Positions 53,690 to 64,000 of a DNA stretch of 64,000 nt are shown piece after piece. A program made the translations under genes and the position numbers. Source of the DNA: Gadus chalcogrammus (lineage: Eukaryota; Chordata; Actinopteri; Gadiformes; Gadidae); NCBI RefSeq assembly GCF_026213295.1, contig NC_079426.1, forward strand, positions 14,632,425-14,696,424, written 5' to 3'. Every line of letters begins with the position of its first letter. Position 1 is the stretch's first letter. The notes beneath the pieces are model-generated. The model made no database searches, was not told the origin of the DNA, and saw only the letters and a list, made by a program, of their open reading frames with translations.

Positions 53690-53900
53690 TGAGTGGGAGA
53701 GAGATGTTTGGGGAGAGAGCGAGAGAGAGACAGAGACGGAGAGAAGACAAAGAGAGAGCAAGAAGATGGAGCGAGAGGTGCACATACATTGCTTCAGTAG
53801 CTCCAGAGAGAGTTATGTCTAGATGGAAGAGAGAAGAGAGACGGAAACAAAAGAGAGGGAGAGCAAGAGAGAAAAAGAGAGAGAGAGTGAGAGAGAGGCC
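53690..53900. repeat. GAGA-rich purine stretch
   Basis: Degenerate GAGAGA sequence with two related copies of ...GCTTCAGTAGCT... or ...ACTTCAGTAGCTTCATA (53800 and 53910). Confidence 0.7.
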
Positions 53901-54786
53901 GACAGAGACTACTTCAGTAGCTTCATATGCGATGGGGGGCACAGTCTTTATGGGGCGGGGGGGCTGGGTCACATCGGCTGTGGCATGTAGAGATTTATGG
54001 CCATGGCTGTTTATGTGTACATTGCATTTGGAAATGAGGCCTTTAATGGGCTCAATGTCTTTGGCGGTCGCTGCCAAGTCACTGGCAGGGGTTTAGCGAG
54101 TGAGGTAATGTGTGTGGAGGGTATGGACGGGCTGAGAGTGTAGGGCTGTACGTCAATGAAATATTGATGCAGCCCTGCTCCAGAAGACGGCTACGGACAA
54201 AACTGCACCTTATGAGACAAGGACGAGCCCCGAAAAGTACAAGAGGCCCCCAGGGTGGGAGGGAGGAAGGGAGGGAGAGAGGGAGGGATAGAGAGGGCGA
54301 GAAAGGGAGGGAGGGAGAGAGGGAGACGGAGCGAGTAAAAGATAAATTGGAGGGATGGGGAGGGAGGGAAATTTTAAAGGATGACGCCTTTGCTATGCAT
54401 AAGTGTAGAGGCTTTGTGTTGTTTTTTATAAAAATGTGGTCAATTTAATTAGATGCATGCGGGTCGATAACAACGAACCGACATCATCAATTCCATGAAG
54501 ATAAGTACAGATTAAATTGGACTCTACCCTCTTCCATATTGCCGTTTAGTCCCAAATGTTGCACCAACAGTCTAGATCCGCCCACCGTATTCGGGGTGGG
54601 GGCGTTGAGGGATCGAGGGGGTAGGGGACGTGGCTGCTGCATCCTGAGGCGTCTGGAGTGTTGTTCCTGCCATTATGATGCATTATGATGGCTACAGGAT
54701 GCTCCCATTGCCTTTATTTAGCCATTCACTACTGTAAACTCTCTTACCCTAAAACAGCACAAGCATCCTCTCGTATCTGTCTACTG

Positions 54787-54950
54787 AATGATGGTGGTGA
54801 TGGTAGGGGTGGCTGTGGTGCCGGTGGTGGTGGTGGTGGTAGGGGTGGCTGTGGCTGTGGTGCCGTTGGTGGTGGTGGTGGTGGGGGTGGTGGTGGGGGT
54901 GGCTGTGGTGCTGGTGGCTGCGGGTGGTGCCGGTGGTGGTGCCGGTGGTA
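54787..54950. repeat. GGT-rich minisatellite
   Basis: About 165 bp of GGT triplets with a longer unit GGTAGGGGTGGCTGTGGTG or -GCC repeated several times. Confidence 0.85.
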
Positions 54951-55711
54951 GGGCGCCCTCAGCCTTGGGCTGAGCCGTACAGCAGCAGGTCTGACTAGGC
55001 ATCCATGATGGAAGGCCTTACTCCTCCTCTCCTCATGGTTTTAAGGACTTGAAAAACACACCAGCAATGTCTTGCAGGGGGAGATGCACCAATGCACCAT
55101 TGTGTGATGCTTTGTAGCCACCGGCGCACCTCTAGTAACGGTTAACATTGGCAGAATGTTTGCTATGGCGAATGGGACCTTTGATAGGAAATTAAAAACT
55201 TTAGTGTGATTCAACCTTCCCAGTGTGACGATCCATAACTATCTGGTGCAGTCATCAGGTTTAACAGATTAGGCAGATCCATGCGTAACAATCTCCTGTT
55301 CAAACCACCCCAAAGTCCCGTTCCAGGTTTCGGCACAACAGCAGGAAATAATCTATGCATCACTGCGGTGACACACGGTCTAAACTCCTGCCAGCACAGG
55401 ATGTCGCTACATCAGCTCCAGCACACTGCTTCTGTACACTCCTGGGTGTGTCAAGAGATCCCTCCCTTGTCACTTCCAACTTCTCTTTCACCGCCTCTCT
55501 GTGTCCCCCCCCTGCCCCCCCTTTTCTTTACTCTCATTGTCCTTCACAATCCGGTTCTCTCTCCCTCCCTCTCCCTCTCTTTCACTCTCTCTCCAGTGGC
55601 ACTACACTCCAAGAGACAGCTGTCAGCAACAATTACGGAAGTATTTTTTCCCCACGGAGAACGGGTCGTCTCAACTATACTTCACACTGCTGATGGTATA
55701 TAGAGGTCACT

Positions 55712-55874
55712 GACCCCACCACCACTACTACCTCCGCCATGACCACCACCATCACCACGTGACCAGTGACCACTACCTTCACCACCACTATCAACACCAT
55801 CACCACTACCTCCTCAATGACCACCACCAATCCACCACCATGACCACTACCAACACCATGACCACTAGCTACAC
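55712..55874. repeat. ACC-rich tandem array, left part
   Basis: Degenerate ACCACC/ACCACTACCTCC units. The same repeat resumes at 56750 after the hAT element, so the element split one array. Confidence 0.85.
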
Positions 55875-56749
55875 CATTGATTTTCAAACTGTGGTCCGCG
55901 GACCACCAGTGGTTCGCGACGGTACTGCAGGTGGTCCGTGGAAAAGCAAACTAAAATATAAAATAATATTTCTCATAAAAATACAAATATGTATGCATCA
56001 TATACAATTTAAATTAAATTGAAGGTAACTATTGGCTGAAAGTTGCCAAGAAATACCTCGAACTTTCCAACAAAGCCCTGAAGCTGCTTGTGCCTTTTCC
56101 AAACACTTACCTCTGTGAATCAGGATTTTCATCCTTGGGAATGTTGAAGACAAAATATCGGAACAGACTTAATATTGAACCAGATCTCAGATTGAGGCTG
56201 TCATCACTGGAACCTGACATACAGAAATTATCGTCTGCAAAGCAACATCATCCACCTCATTAGGTGAGCATTTGTTTAGGCTATAGTTGTTCTTTTGATT
56301 TTAATATAGGCCTATATTTTTGTAAATTAATATTAACAAAATAAATGTTTTGTTTTTTTTGTTGTTTTTACCAGAGTAGGCCTACTGTGTTTTCGTTAAA
56401 TGTGTATAGGGCCAGAGTTCGTGATCTCATCACATGCATAGCCTTTATATATTGGCAGTGTATGTTTGAAACGATTTGTTTATAAATGGAAGAAATAAGG
56501 CCTATTATTTAATTTCCAGTAAGTTTCTTGATCTCCCGTTTCTGAAATGTTTTGCATATGTTACTTGGACAAACTCCCAGCCTGTTGGTTGAGGGCTTGA
56601 TATTTGACTTTATCCAGTTCAGTTAAATTCAGTTCAGTTTGTTTGTGATAACTGTACATATTTAATACCTGATTACGTTATAAGGTCGTCCATGAAAATT
56701 CTTGATTATAAATAGTGGTCCACACACACTCAAAGTTTAGAAACCCCTG
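55875..56749 (+). mobile_element. hAT-superfamily transposon relic (875 bp)
   Basis: The left end CATTGATTTTCAAACTGTGG and the right end (...CAAAGTTTAGAAACCCCTG) are diverged inverted repeats of the CAGGGGTTTCTAAACT type. Flanking 8-bp sequences AGCTACAC (55867-55874) and ATCTACAC (56750-56757) differ at one base, fitting a hAT target duplication. Inside is only the transposase C-terminus. The rest of the coding region is missing. Confidence 0.8.
56039..56263 (+). pseudogene. hAT transposase C-terminal (dimerisation) fragment
   Basis: An open stretch of 74 codons ends at TAG 56261-56263. It includes ALKLLVPFPNTYLCESGFSS, then LGMLKTKYRNRLNIEPDLRL, then RLSSLEPDIQKLSS. The LCE-x-GFSS-L-x-x-x-KTKYRNRL-x-x-EPDLRL signature is that of the hAT C-terminal dimerisation region as in ZBED5/FAM200-like proteins. 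The BED finger and catalytic core are absent, so it is not functional as a transposase. Confidence 0.82.
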
Positions 56750-56857
56750 ATCTACACCACCATCACTATCTCCACCACTACCTCCACTTTGGCAACCAAC
56801 ACTACCATGACCAACCACACCACCACTACCTCCACTATGACCCTCAACCACCACCAA
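56750..56857. repeat. ACC-rich tandem array, right part
   Basis: Continuation of the array interrupted at 55874: CACCACTACCTCCAC units. Confidence 0.8.
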
Positions 56858-57031
56858 CAGGAAAAGGAACAATCTGCCATGCCCCTGCTCTCTAAAGAAA
56901 GGTGTAAAGATGAATAGGTAGATGCCAGGTATCTAGCGTCAAAGGTATCTAGAGTCAAAGTAGCATCAAAGCAACATCAACTGCTGGATGTGAAGAGTGG
57001 TCAGTGGGGTGACAATTTCATAGTTGCTCTG

Positions 57032-57033
<2 letters not shown>

Positions 57034-57120
<87 letters not shown>
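57034..57120. repeat. (CT)n microsatellite
   Basis: Uninterrupted CT, about 86 bp. Confidence 0.95.
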
Positions 57121-57123
<3 letters not shown>

Positions 57124-57407
57124 GTCTACCTAGCTTTAATCAACACACTTAAATTCAGTGGTTAAATTGTTTGGTCTGGGTATTTGACAAGGTTTGATGC
57201 GTCATAGCAGTGCCCCCCCCCCCCCCTAATGACCGTTTAATGGCTACAGCGGAGGCCAAACAATGTTAGCATAGAGCAGCCCGGCTGCGCCCTTTAATAG
57301 GCGATGGAGATTGAAATCCTATGTTAATATACACAAATGGAGAAGAAGAGAATGGAAAAAGAGAATCCACCGTACTGAGGAGGAAATAGTGGGGCTGCAT
57401 GGTGCTT

Positions 57408-57530
<123 letters not shown>

Positions 57531-59295
57531 AATGGGGAGCCAGCGTAGGAGAAGGAGCTGGCTTTGGGGAGACATTGAGGAGATTTGTTGGACATCCTAG
57601 GGGGCGAGGAGGGGGGGAGGAACGGGACATCGGTATGTGCATACTTCCCTCTCTGATATATCTATTTATTTGCACAGCATGCCTAAACAAAAGAGAGAGC
57701 TGGGAAGCCACTTCAGCCCCGACAAAGGTCACGCTTCCTAGTACAGGAAAACTGCTTCCTGGCCTGCCAAGGTGCTGCTGAAGATCATCAGAATATATAG
57801 CCCACCGAGGAATTGGACCGACCTCTGAATGGCGCAGGACCTTATTCTTATTTGCTCAGATGGAGCCATATAATAACAGAATGTTTCATGACTCGTTTGG
57901 GAAGAAAATAATTAAGAAGGAACCCTTTAAGTCACAGTAACAGAGAAGTCAGGGATTTGCTTGCTTTCTCTTCCTATAAAGGACCATTCGATGACTTTGT
58001 CTGTCAATCTATGGTGGATCGCAAACATTTATTTGGAGCATAACAAATTGTTGCTTTATGTAAGGCGAATAAAGTATTGCATGACGAATTGTTCATGCAA
58101 ATAGTACAGATACAATACAGTTATGTATTTGAGGTGATTTTATTTTTATTAACTCTTTGGAGCATATTCGATTTTTTGCACTTGATAAATGAAATCACAG
58201 AAGAGAGCCAAAAGAGTCGCCGGCACAAATGTTCAAATGACAATATTGCATTTCCAAAAACGAAATGTGTTAGCATAACTCTGCTGTGATACGAACTAGC
58301 TTGAAGAGCCAAGACACATCAAGGATTTGCTAGGCCCCATTCCAATCAAGATATTCGGATGGGAATAAATGTGGATACCAATATGTCATTTGTTGGTGTA
58401 CATGTGTTTATAAAATTAATTTAACTAGTCTTCAGACATTTTGATGACATTTGACTACTGGCCCATTTTAATATTGTTGTCAGGAATAATTTCACAGTGC
58501 AAACACTGGCATGGCAATAAACTTCCCCTGGCAGCAACCATCAACATATCGATAGCTATTTATATTGGAACGGCTTGTTACTCTTGCTGTGAAATATGCA
58601 ACTTGTACAATTTGTTGAAGGCAGTATTTGCCTAAATGTTTTCAGGCAATGTGATTGAAAATAAAGATATAAGATATAGAAATGTCACAATTAACAAATC
58701 AATGAGAAAATGAATGCACTATTCTATCTCTTCCAAGGTTCTGAACTTCTCACGGGACTTCGGAACTTCTCACAGGCCCATGAGGCAGGGCTTTTACTTT
58801 CTCAACGGCTGACATCAGTAAACAGATTATATTAAATTCCCATGAATATAACAGACAATTACTGTTGCAGTCAATCACAACAGAGCTCATTCGCTCGATT
58901 GTTAAAGTGCTATTTCATATATTGTGTCCACAGCTATAAACTAAAAGAACACTCTGGTCTCGAGAAAGCTCTCAAAGTACAATGAATCTGTAAGAAAAAC
59001 TTTGAATACCATGCAAATATTATGCTCCAACAGCATCGTGGGAAGTGAAAGGCTTGTGCGTCTGACAGTGACATATCACCATACACCTTTGGCACCAATG
59101 AGTGTAATTACATGAATCAAATTGTGAGACGTATTACACAATGTTCTCAGGTTAAAAACACATCTACAAGCTCAACAGAGTAATTGCACTTGTTCGATTG
59201 GGCCTTGGAGGTGATGGGAATGTACATTCCCATCCCATCGGGGACCTCATTCCTAAGTAATGACAGCGCATGACACAGGGTGTGTTTGTACTCAC

Positions 59296-59513
59296 AGGGC
59301 GACAGTTTGGTTCGGTAGAAAGCTGGGCTGTAATGTATCCATTAACTCCACATCATCACACACCACTTTGATGCGAACCGGAAGTCTGCTTAATTGCTTT
59401 GACCTCTCAGCGGGGCAGTGACAGCTGTCAATGATCAGATCCGGACAGCTCCTGTTGGTCAAGCACGACTTCCAAAACGCAACCATGACACACAGTAAAC
59501 TCAACAGTTGCAT
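59296..59513 (-). CDS. adgra2: adgra2 exon 1: start codon, signal peptide, LRR N-cap
   Basis: The start is the ATG at 59513-59511, which has A at -3. The open frame runs further upstream, but the next in-frame candidate at 59540 is TTG, so I reject it. Residues 1-16 (MQLLSLLCVMVAFWKS) form a short hydrophobic signal peptide. A Cys-rich N-cap follows (SCPDLIIDSCHCPAERSKQL), then KVVCDDVEL and the LRR entry LPNQTVAL. The N-cap cysteines and the LPN-x-TV motif match ADGRA2 and ADGRA3. N-glycosylation sequons are seen at NRS and NQT. The exon stops after the first two bases of the final Leu codon, with donor GTGAGT, so it is phase 2 like all the LRR exons. It encodes residues 1-73. A TGA follows directly in the unspliced frame, which supports this donor. 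Confidence 0.85.
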
Positions 59514-60020
59514 GTTGGTTTGTTGTCGTTGAAGAATCAAAGACCAAAAAAAAAAAAAAGGTCCCCTTTAAGTTATGTCTTTCCAGTTTGTATGACAACT
59601 CGAAACCATTTCACTGGTCCCTTTTGTGAAACCGCTGGTGACGGTACAGCCCGGAGTCTTTCAGCGGGGCTGCTTCTGCCGCTGCACGGGTCTGCGTCAC
59701 CTGCTGCTCTCCGTATTGTGGCGAAGCGTCCAAACTTCACTTTTCCATTGAACCCAACGAGCGTTGGCAAGAGCGGGCTTCGAGAACAACTTCGCATGTG
59801 TCATCTTCTCCATTCGTTTCTTTTTTTATTTCCGAGTTTGAATCCTTCCAAGTGTGTCCGGTACAGTAGGCTGCTGCAGAACTCGTGTGGGAAAACAACA
59901 TGTCACACACCGCTGTTTCACTTTCGCGGTAAGAAGCTTTGAAAACTTAACTTGTCAGGACCGACACGTTCCTCCTCCCAGAGGGGCGGCGTACACAGAC
60001 AGCGCACTTATAATAAACGT
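59514..60020 (-). promoter_or_regulatory. adgra2: Presumed adgra2 5' UTR and promoter region
   Basis: This is the sequence directly upstream of the start codon in gene direction. A GC-box-like GGGGCGGC lies at 59983-59990 and a TATA-like TTATAATAA at about 60008-60016. Which of these acts, if any, cannot be told from sequence. A poly-A run (59547-59560 on the plus strand) lies in the likely 5' UTR. No upstream exon was recognised. Confidence 0.3.
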
Positions 60021-60800
60021 AAATCAAAAAAAAGTGAATGGGCTTATCTTGGGAGCTGTAGGTCTATGTCATGGTGTTGTCAACAGGTTGTCGAGTCTCT
60101 CCATCTGCTCGTCTCGTCGCCCCTGGACTTGTTAGTGGGGATTGTCCGGCAGCCGGCTTGGCGTGGGAGCAGCGGAGGTCCCACCCCGCCAGGTCCTGGA
60201 TAGGCTGCTAACTATAGCAGGCTATGCACTGTGTTTCCAGCCCCTCAGCCTGGAACATAAACATTTACATAACGCGATAAATAGTTTAGATGTTAGTTGT
60301 ATCCTGTTCATTTATCAGAAGCAACTAGTCCTACTGTCTATGTTGCCAAAAAACAATAACAATAACAATCTGTAAATAAAATTAGGGAAAATATAGTACA
60401 ATTATAAATGAACAATATATATATTTGTGTTGTTCTAAATTGTACATTATAAAGACTTTTGGAAAATAAATCTTAAAAAATTAGCTCAAAAGGCATTTTA
60501 AGAATGATAAAATGAACATGATAATGGCAATTCCAGGAGACCAATCTAAGGTTCATGGAATAAGAGGTCCAATAAAAATACTATCAGTGTTAAAATGAAT
60601 GAATTAGTTAGGTTTTCCAAATATGCTAACTGTAGATTACAAAATTCAGCTGGGATTCAATGCCTGCTTTCTAATTATTTTATAAATCGAAATTGCCTTT
60701 TGCCTCAATGCTGCAAGGATAGAATGAAAGGAGTTAGATTCCCACTGCAAATGTATGAACTATTGTATGATTTTTATTGTGGAAGCATCCACCGAATGGC

Positions 60801-60804
<4 letters not shown>

Positions 60805-60839
<35 letters not shown>
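60805..60839. repeat. (TA)n microsatellite
   Basis: About 17 TA units. Confidence 0.9.
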
Positions 60840-60842
<3 letters not shown>

Positions 60843-60976
60843 TCGATCATTTGATTTATTACTTTGTGTGGCCTCCAAATGTGTCACAGCTTGCAGCAGG
60901 ACAAACACACATACTTACAGCATTTACAATATTCATGAAGTCCAGAGCTGTCAATCATTTCTCATAGAAGCCAGGG

Positions 60977-61111
<135 letters not shown>

Positions 61112-61296
61112 ACAAAAAATGCTTGCATAGTTGCAAGGCTCTCCCCATTTACCTTTATTTGTGTGTGTGTTTTTGGTTGTGCAAGTGCGTCTGCATGTAT
61201 GTGTTTTTTTACGTTTGTGTGTGTGTGTATGTTTGTATTTGCATGTACCTGTGTCTGAGTGTGTGTGTGTGGATATGCATGCATGTGTGTGTGTCT

Positions 61297-61301
<5 letters not shown>

Positions 61302-61378
<77 letters not shown>
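61302..61378. repeat. (GT)n microsatellite
   Basis: About 77 bp of GT after a GT-rich degenerate stretch (61158-61300). Confidence 0.95.
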
Positions 61379-61720
61379 ACACACTCTGCTCCTCCACAAC
61401 ACACATTCCTCCCTCATTATCCGCATTGTTTCCAGCGGCGGCTCCAGCGATGACACGGAGGAAGAGGAGTAGGACTGGGATCGCTGAGCAGGGTTTTATC
61501 AGGGCCGCTCCCCCTGACCCGGCCAACAGCCCCTGTGTTCCACTATTCATCTCCCCCCCCCCCCCCCCCACGCAGCCAGCCACACGCCCCCACCCTGCCT
61601 CCCTGACAGGCCAACACGGCCTCCTCTCTCCCTCCAGCAGTAGGCTACGCGGGGCAGGACTCATCGTTGTCTTGTTTTATAGCCGCACCGAGCGGAGCGC
61701 CAAGCTATTATTTGTTATTT

Positions 61721-61770
61721 TCACCCTCCCTCCCTCCCTCCCTCCCTCCCTCCCTCCCTCCCTCCCTCCC
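61721..61770. repeat. (CCCT)n microsatellite
   Basis: About 12 CCCT units; G-quadruplex potential on the minus strand. Confidence 0.92.
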
Positions 61771-63110
61771 AGCTCACACACCCCCTGCTCCCATCCCACC
61801 TCCCACCTCCCATTTCAGGCTGTCGCTCAGGCTTGTTTTCACAGATGTGTATTCACCTAGCCTCGTTGCAAGATGAGGTGGGGGTGAGGGTGGGGATGGG
61901 GGGGAGAGGTGTGCATTCCCGCCAGCTGACCCTAAGAAAGCCTCGGGGGTGAGGGGGGGGCCGGTGGCGGCGCGGCTGGATGACATCATCATCGCTCTGA
62001 GCGTCGTGTATCTCTAATGGAGCCTGCAGTGGGGTTTGTTTGGACGAGAGCCACCGCTGCGGACTAGCGCTACTTACTGCTTATGTGTGTGAGCCTAATG
62101 GGAAACAGCTAGCGCTCGTCTGGCTGAAATCACTTTTCAATATGGAAGCTAACACTTCGACGACAACGGAGCTACTAAAGCTCTAATTCTGTGGGATTTG
62201 TGGCGCTCCTCGTGATCTGGGTTGAATCCAAAAGGGTTTGAACTTTTCTTTATTTTCTCCCATTCTAAGCTATGTCAAACAACGGCGTCTCTCTTGCTAC
62301 TGTGGCAAACGGCCCATTAGCCGACATGTGTTTGACAAAGTCAATGGTATTGAATCAAAGCAAACAGCCGTTCACAGTAATGGAGAGAGTAGGCTGGTGT
62401 TTTCACAGTGGCCGCCTGTCACCGAGCCAGCCTATGTTCAGGGCTCTTCATTAGGGAACCGCTGGCACTGATGAATGGACCGTGAAGCCTCCCTAAATAT
62501 TTACCTGTTAGTGTCAATGTAGAGGAATGACACTCTCATTCATGACTTGGCCATTGAGTCTCATTGGTGTAAACACGGGCATAAGGCCTGGTTTACGGTG
62601 CCCCGTTCAATCCCGACCTGCGGCCCTCTGCCAGTTCCTCTCTCTTTCAGCCCTTTCGTCATTTTTCTGTCAATAAAGGACAAAGGCCACAAACTCAATA
62701 AAACGGAACAAAATATACGTGTCAATTGTATATTGTTATTTGTGTTTTGTGCATGACATAGAAATAATATGTTTTGTGTTTCAGCACACACACATAACAG
62801 ATTTGTTGTGGTCCAGAATCACAGTTAATCCCTGGAAGAAAATAAGTTGATAAACAAGACTAATTGTGGACCTAAGGGCTTCAGTCTCAATTTAGGAAAT
62901 ATGATTTGATCCAATGCTTTAATAAATTCTTTACTATGTTTTTCCCTCGCTTGAATTAAAACATGAAAACGATTGCTGGAAACCCTTGTGGGCCCATATT
63001 TTTATTCAATATAAATGTGCTTTCCTCTCTGACCTCAATGCATTGTTCAGGCTGATTAGTGTAGATAGTAGTTCACATTAAGTTCATATCAGGAACTTGT
63101 AGTGCACGTT

Positions 63111-63209
<99 letters not shown>

Positions 63210-63230
63210 GTGCGTGCGTGCGTGCGTGTG
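63111..63230. repeat. (GT)n then (GCGT)n compound microsatellite
   Basis: GT at 63111-63206 joined to five GCGT units (63207-63227). Confidence 0.95.
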
Positions 63231-64000
63231 TGTGTGTGTGCCAGATACAAGCCTGCCATGATAATGTCTGACTTACTTAACGTTATGTGATTCCCATGGT
63301 CGATGTGCTCTGCTGTATAAACTAGATGTTGAGGACATACGAGCAGGCACCTGACCCAAGCAAGGAATGCAATACACACAGAAGAGGAAGAGGAAGAAGA
63401 AGAGTCCTCAAGCAATGGTACACAGTTAGGAGTTGATTGTGCCAGAATTAAAATTATGGTTATTGAAAATTATTGACTTTTAAACTCTTCTTCAGAAAGC
63501 CGAAGACATCATTCAGATAGACTCAAGAGACTGTGGACAGTTGGAATCGAAACCAAACTGGCTCGGAGTCAAACACAAATACCCACTACACTATCCTGCC
63601 CCGCATGAGCGATCAACTGTGCAGTGCTCATCATATCTCACCTGCTTACATCGCCTGCCATTTGGAAAGCCTGTCCAACGAACCGAAAAGGCGTCCATCT
63701 TTATTTATAAGGCCTTACCTTGCCAGCATTGAGTCACTACATCACAAAGACCCCATGCCAGGTCCAGTCTCCTCCAACAGCCACACACGGTGGGTAACTG
63801 GGTGCCCTCGAACCCCCCGGATGGCTGGGCAGTGGATCTCAGAGCTACTGTGCTCTGTCAGAGTGACATAAGCAGGGGGGGGGGGCTGCTGGCATCAGCC
63901 CATCGGGGTCCCAATGCGTGGTGGATCAGTCCAGGTAGACAGAGGGCTACAGTGGAGCTCACTGTAATCTCTGATTGAATAGACACGTGCTTGGCAACGT

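Noticed and set aside
59292..59540. Longer adgra2 N-terminus starting at 59540
   Set aside because: The codon there is TTG. The ATG at 59513 has a good context and begins directly with a signal peptide.
63533..63871. 112-codon plus-strand open frame
   Set aside because: No family recognised and no conserved pattern; length is within chance for this window.

Overview
This window is vertebrate, almost certainly teleost, nuclear DNA. It holds small exons with consensus GT/AG splice sites in kilobase-scale introns, fish-type transposable elements, and very many long (AC)n/(GT)n microsatellites (about 30 arrays, roughly 3 kb in total). That microsatellite density is reminiscent of gadiform (cod-like) genomes, but the species is an inference. 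No bacterial genes, CRISPR arrays, tRNA or rRNA genes were seen.

The one host gene I can support lies on the minus strand and fills most of the window. It is the 5' part of an adhesion GPCR of subfamily A, best matched to adgra2 (Gpr124). Twelve exons run from a signal-peptide exon (59296-59513) down to 4024. They encode, in order: signal peptide and Cys-rich N-cap; four leucine-rich repeats, each on a 72-bp exon in the same phase; the LRR C-cap; an Ig-like domain over two exons; the hormone-receptor (HRM) domain; and the start of the GAIN region. The spliced length is 1904 bases. Taking out one base from each of two C-rich tracts makes it exactly 634 codons, so exon 9 and exon 12 each carry an apparent one-base frameshift. 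The GPS, the seven membrane helices and the tail would lie beyond position 1.

Layout: 1-4023 is part of the intron after exon 12, with a perfect 21-bp hairpin and a doubtful plus-strand exon candidate. 4024-10700 holds exons 12 to 8. 10701-20699 (intron 7) holds a Myb/SANT-like fragment, several large microsatellites and a 9-bp-unit minisatellite. 20700-31540 holds exons 7 to 3. Exons 4 and 5 sit between two arms of a long inverted duplication. 31541-48779 (intron 2) holds a full-length Rex3-like RTE retrotransposon with a 13-bp target-site duplication and a small hAT-like MITE. 48852-59295 (intron 1) holds a decayed hAT transposon that landed inside an ACC-rich tandem repeat. 59514-64000 is 5' flank with the presumed promoter.

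I found no convincing new multi-gene system. The observations most worth checking are the two exon frameshifts, the inverted duplication around exons 4 and 5, the perfect hairpin, and the nested transposon histories.
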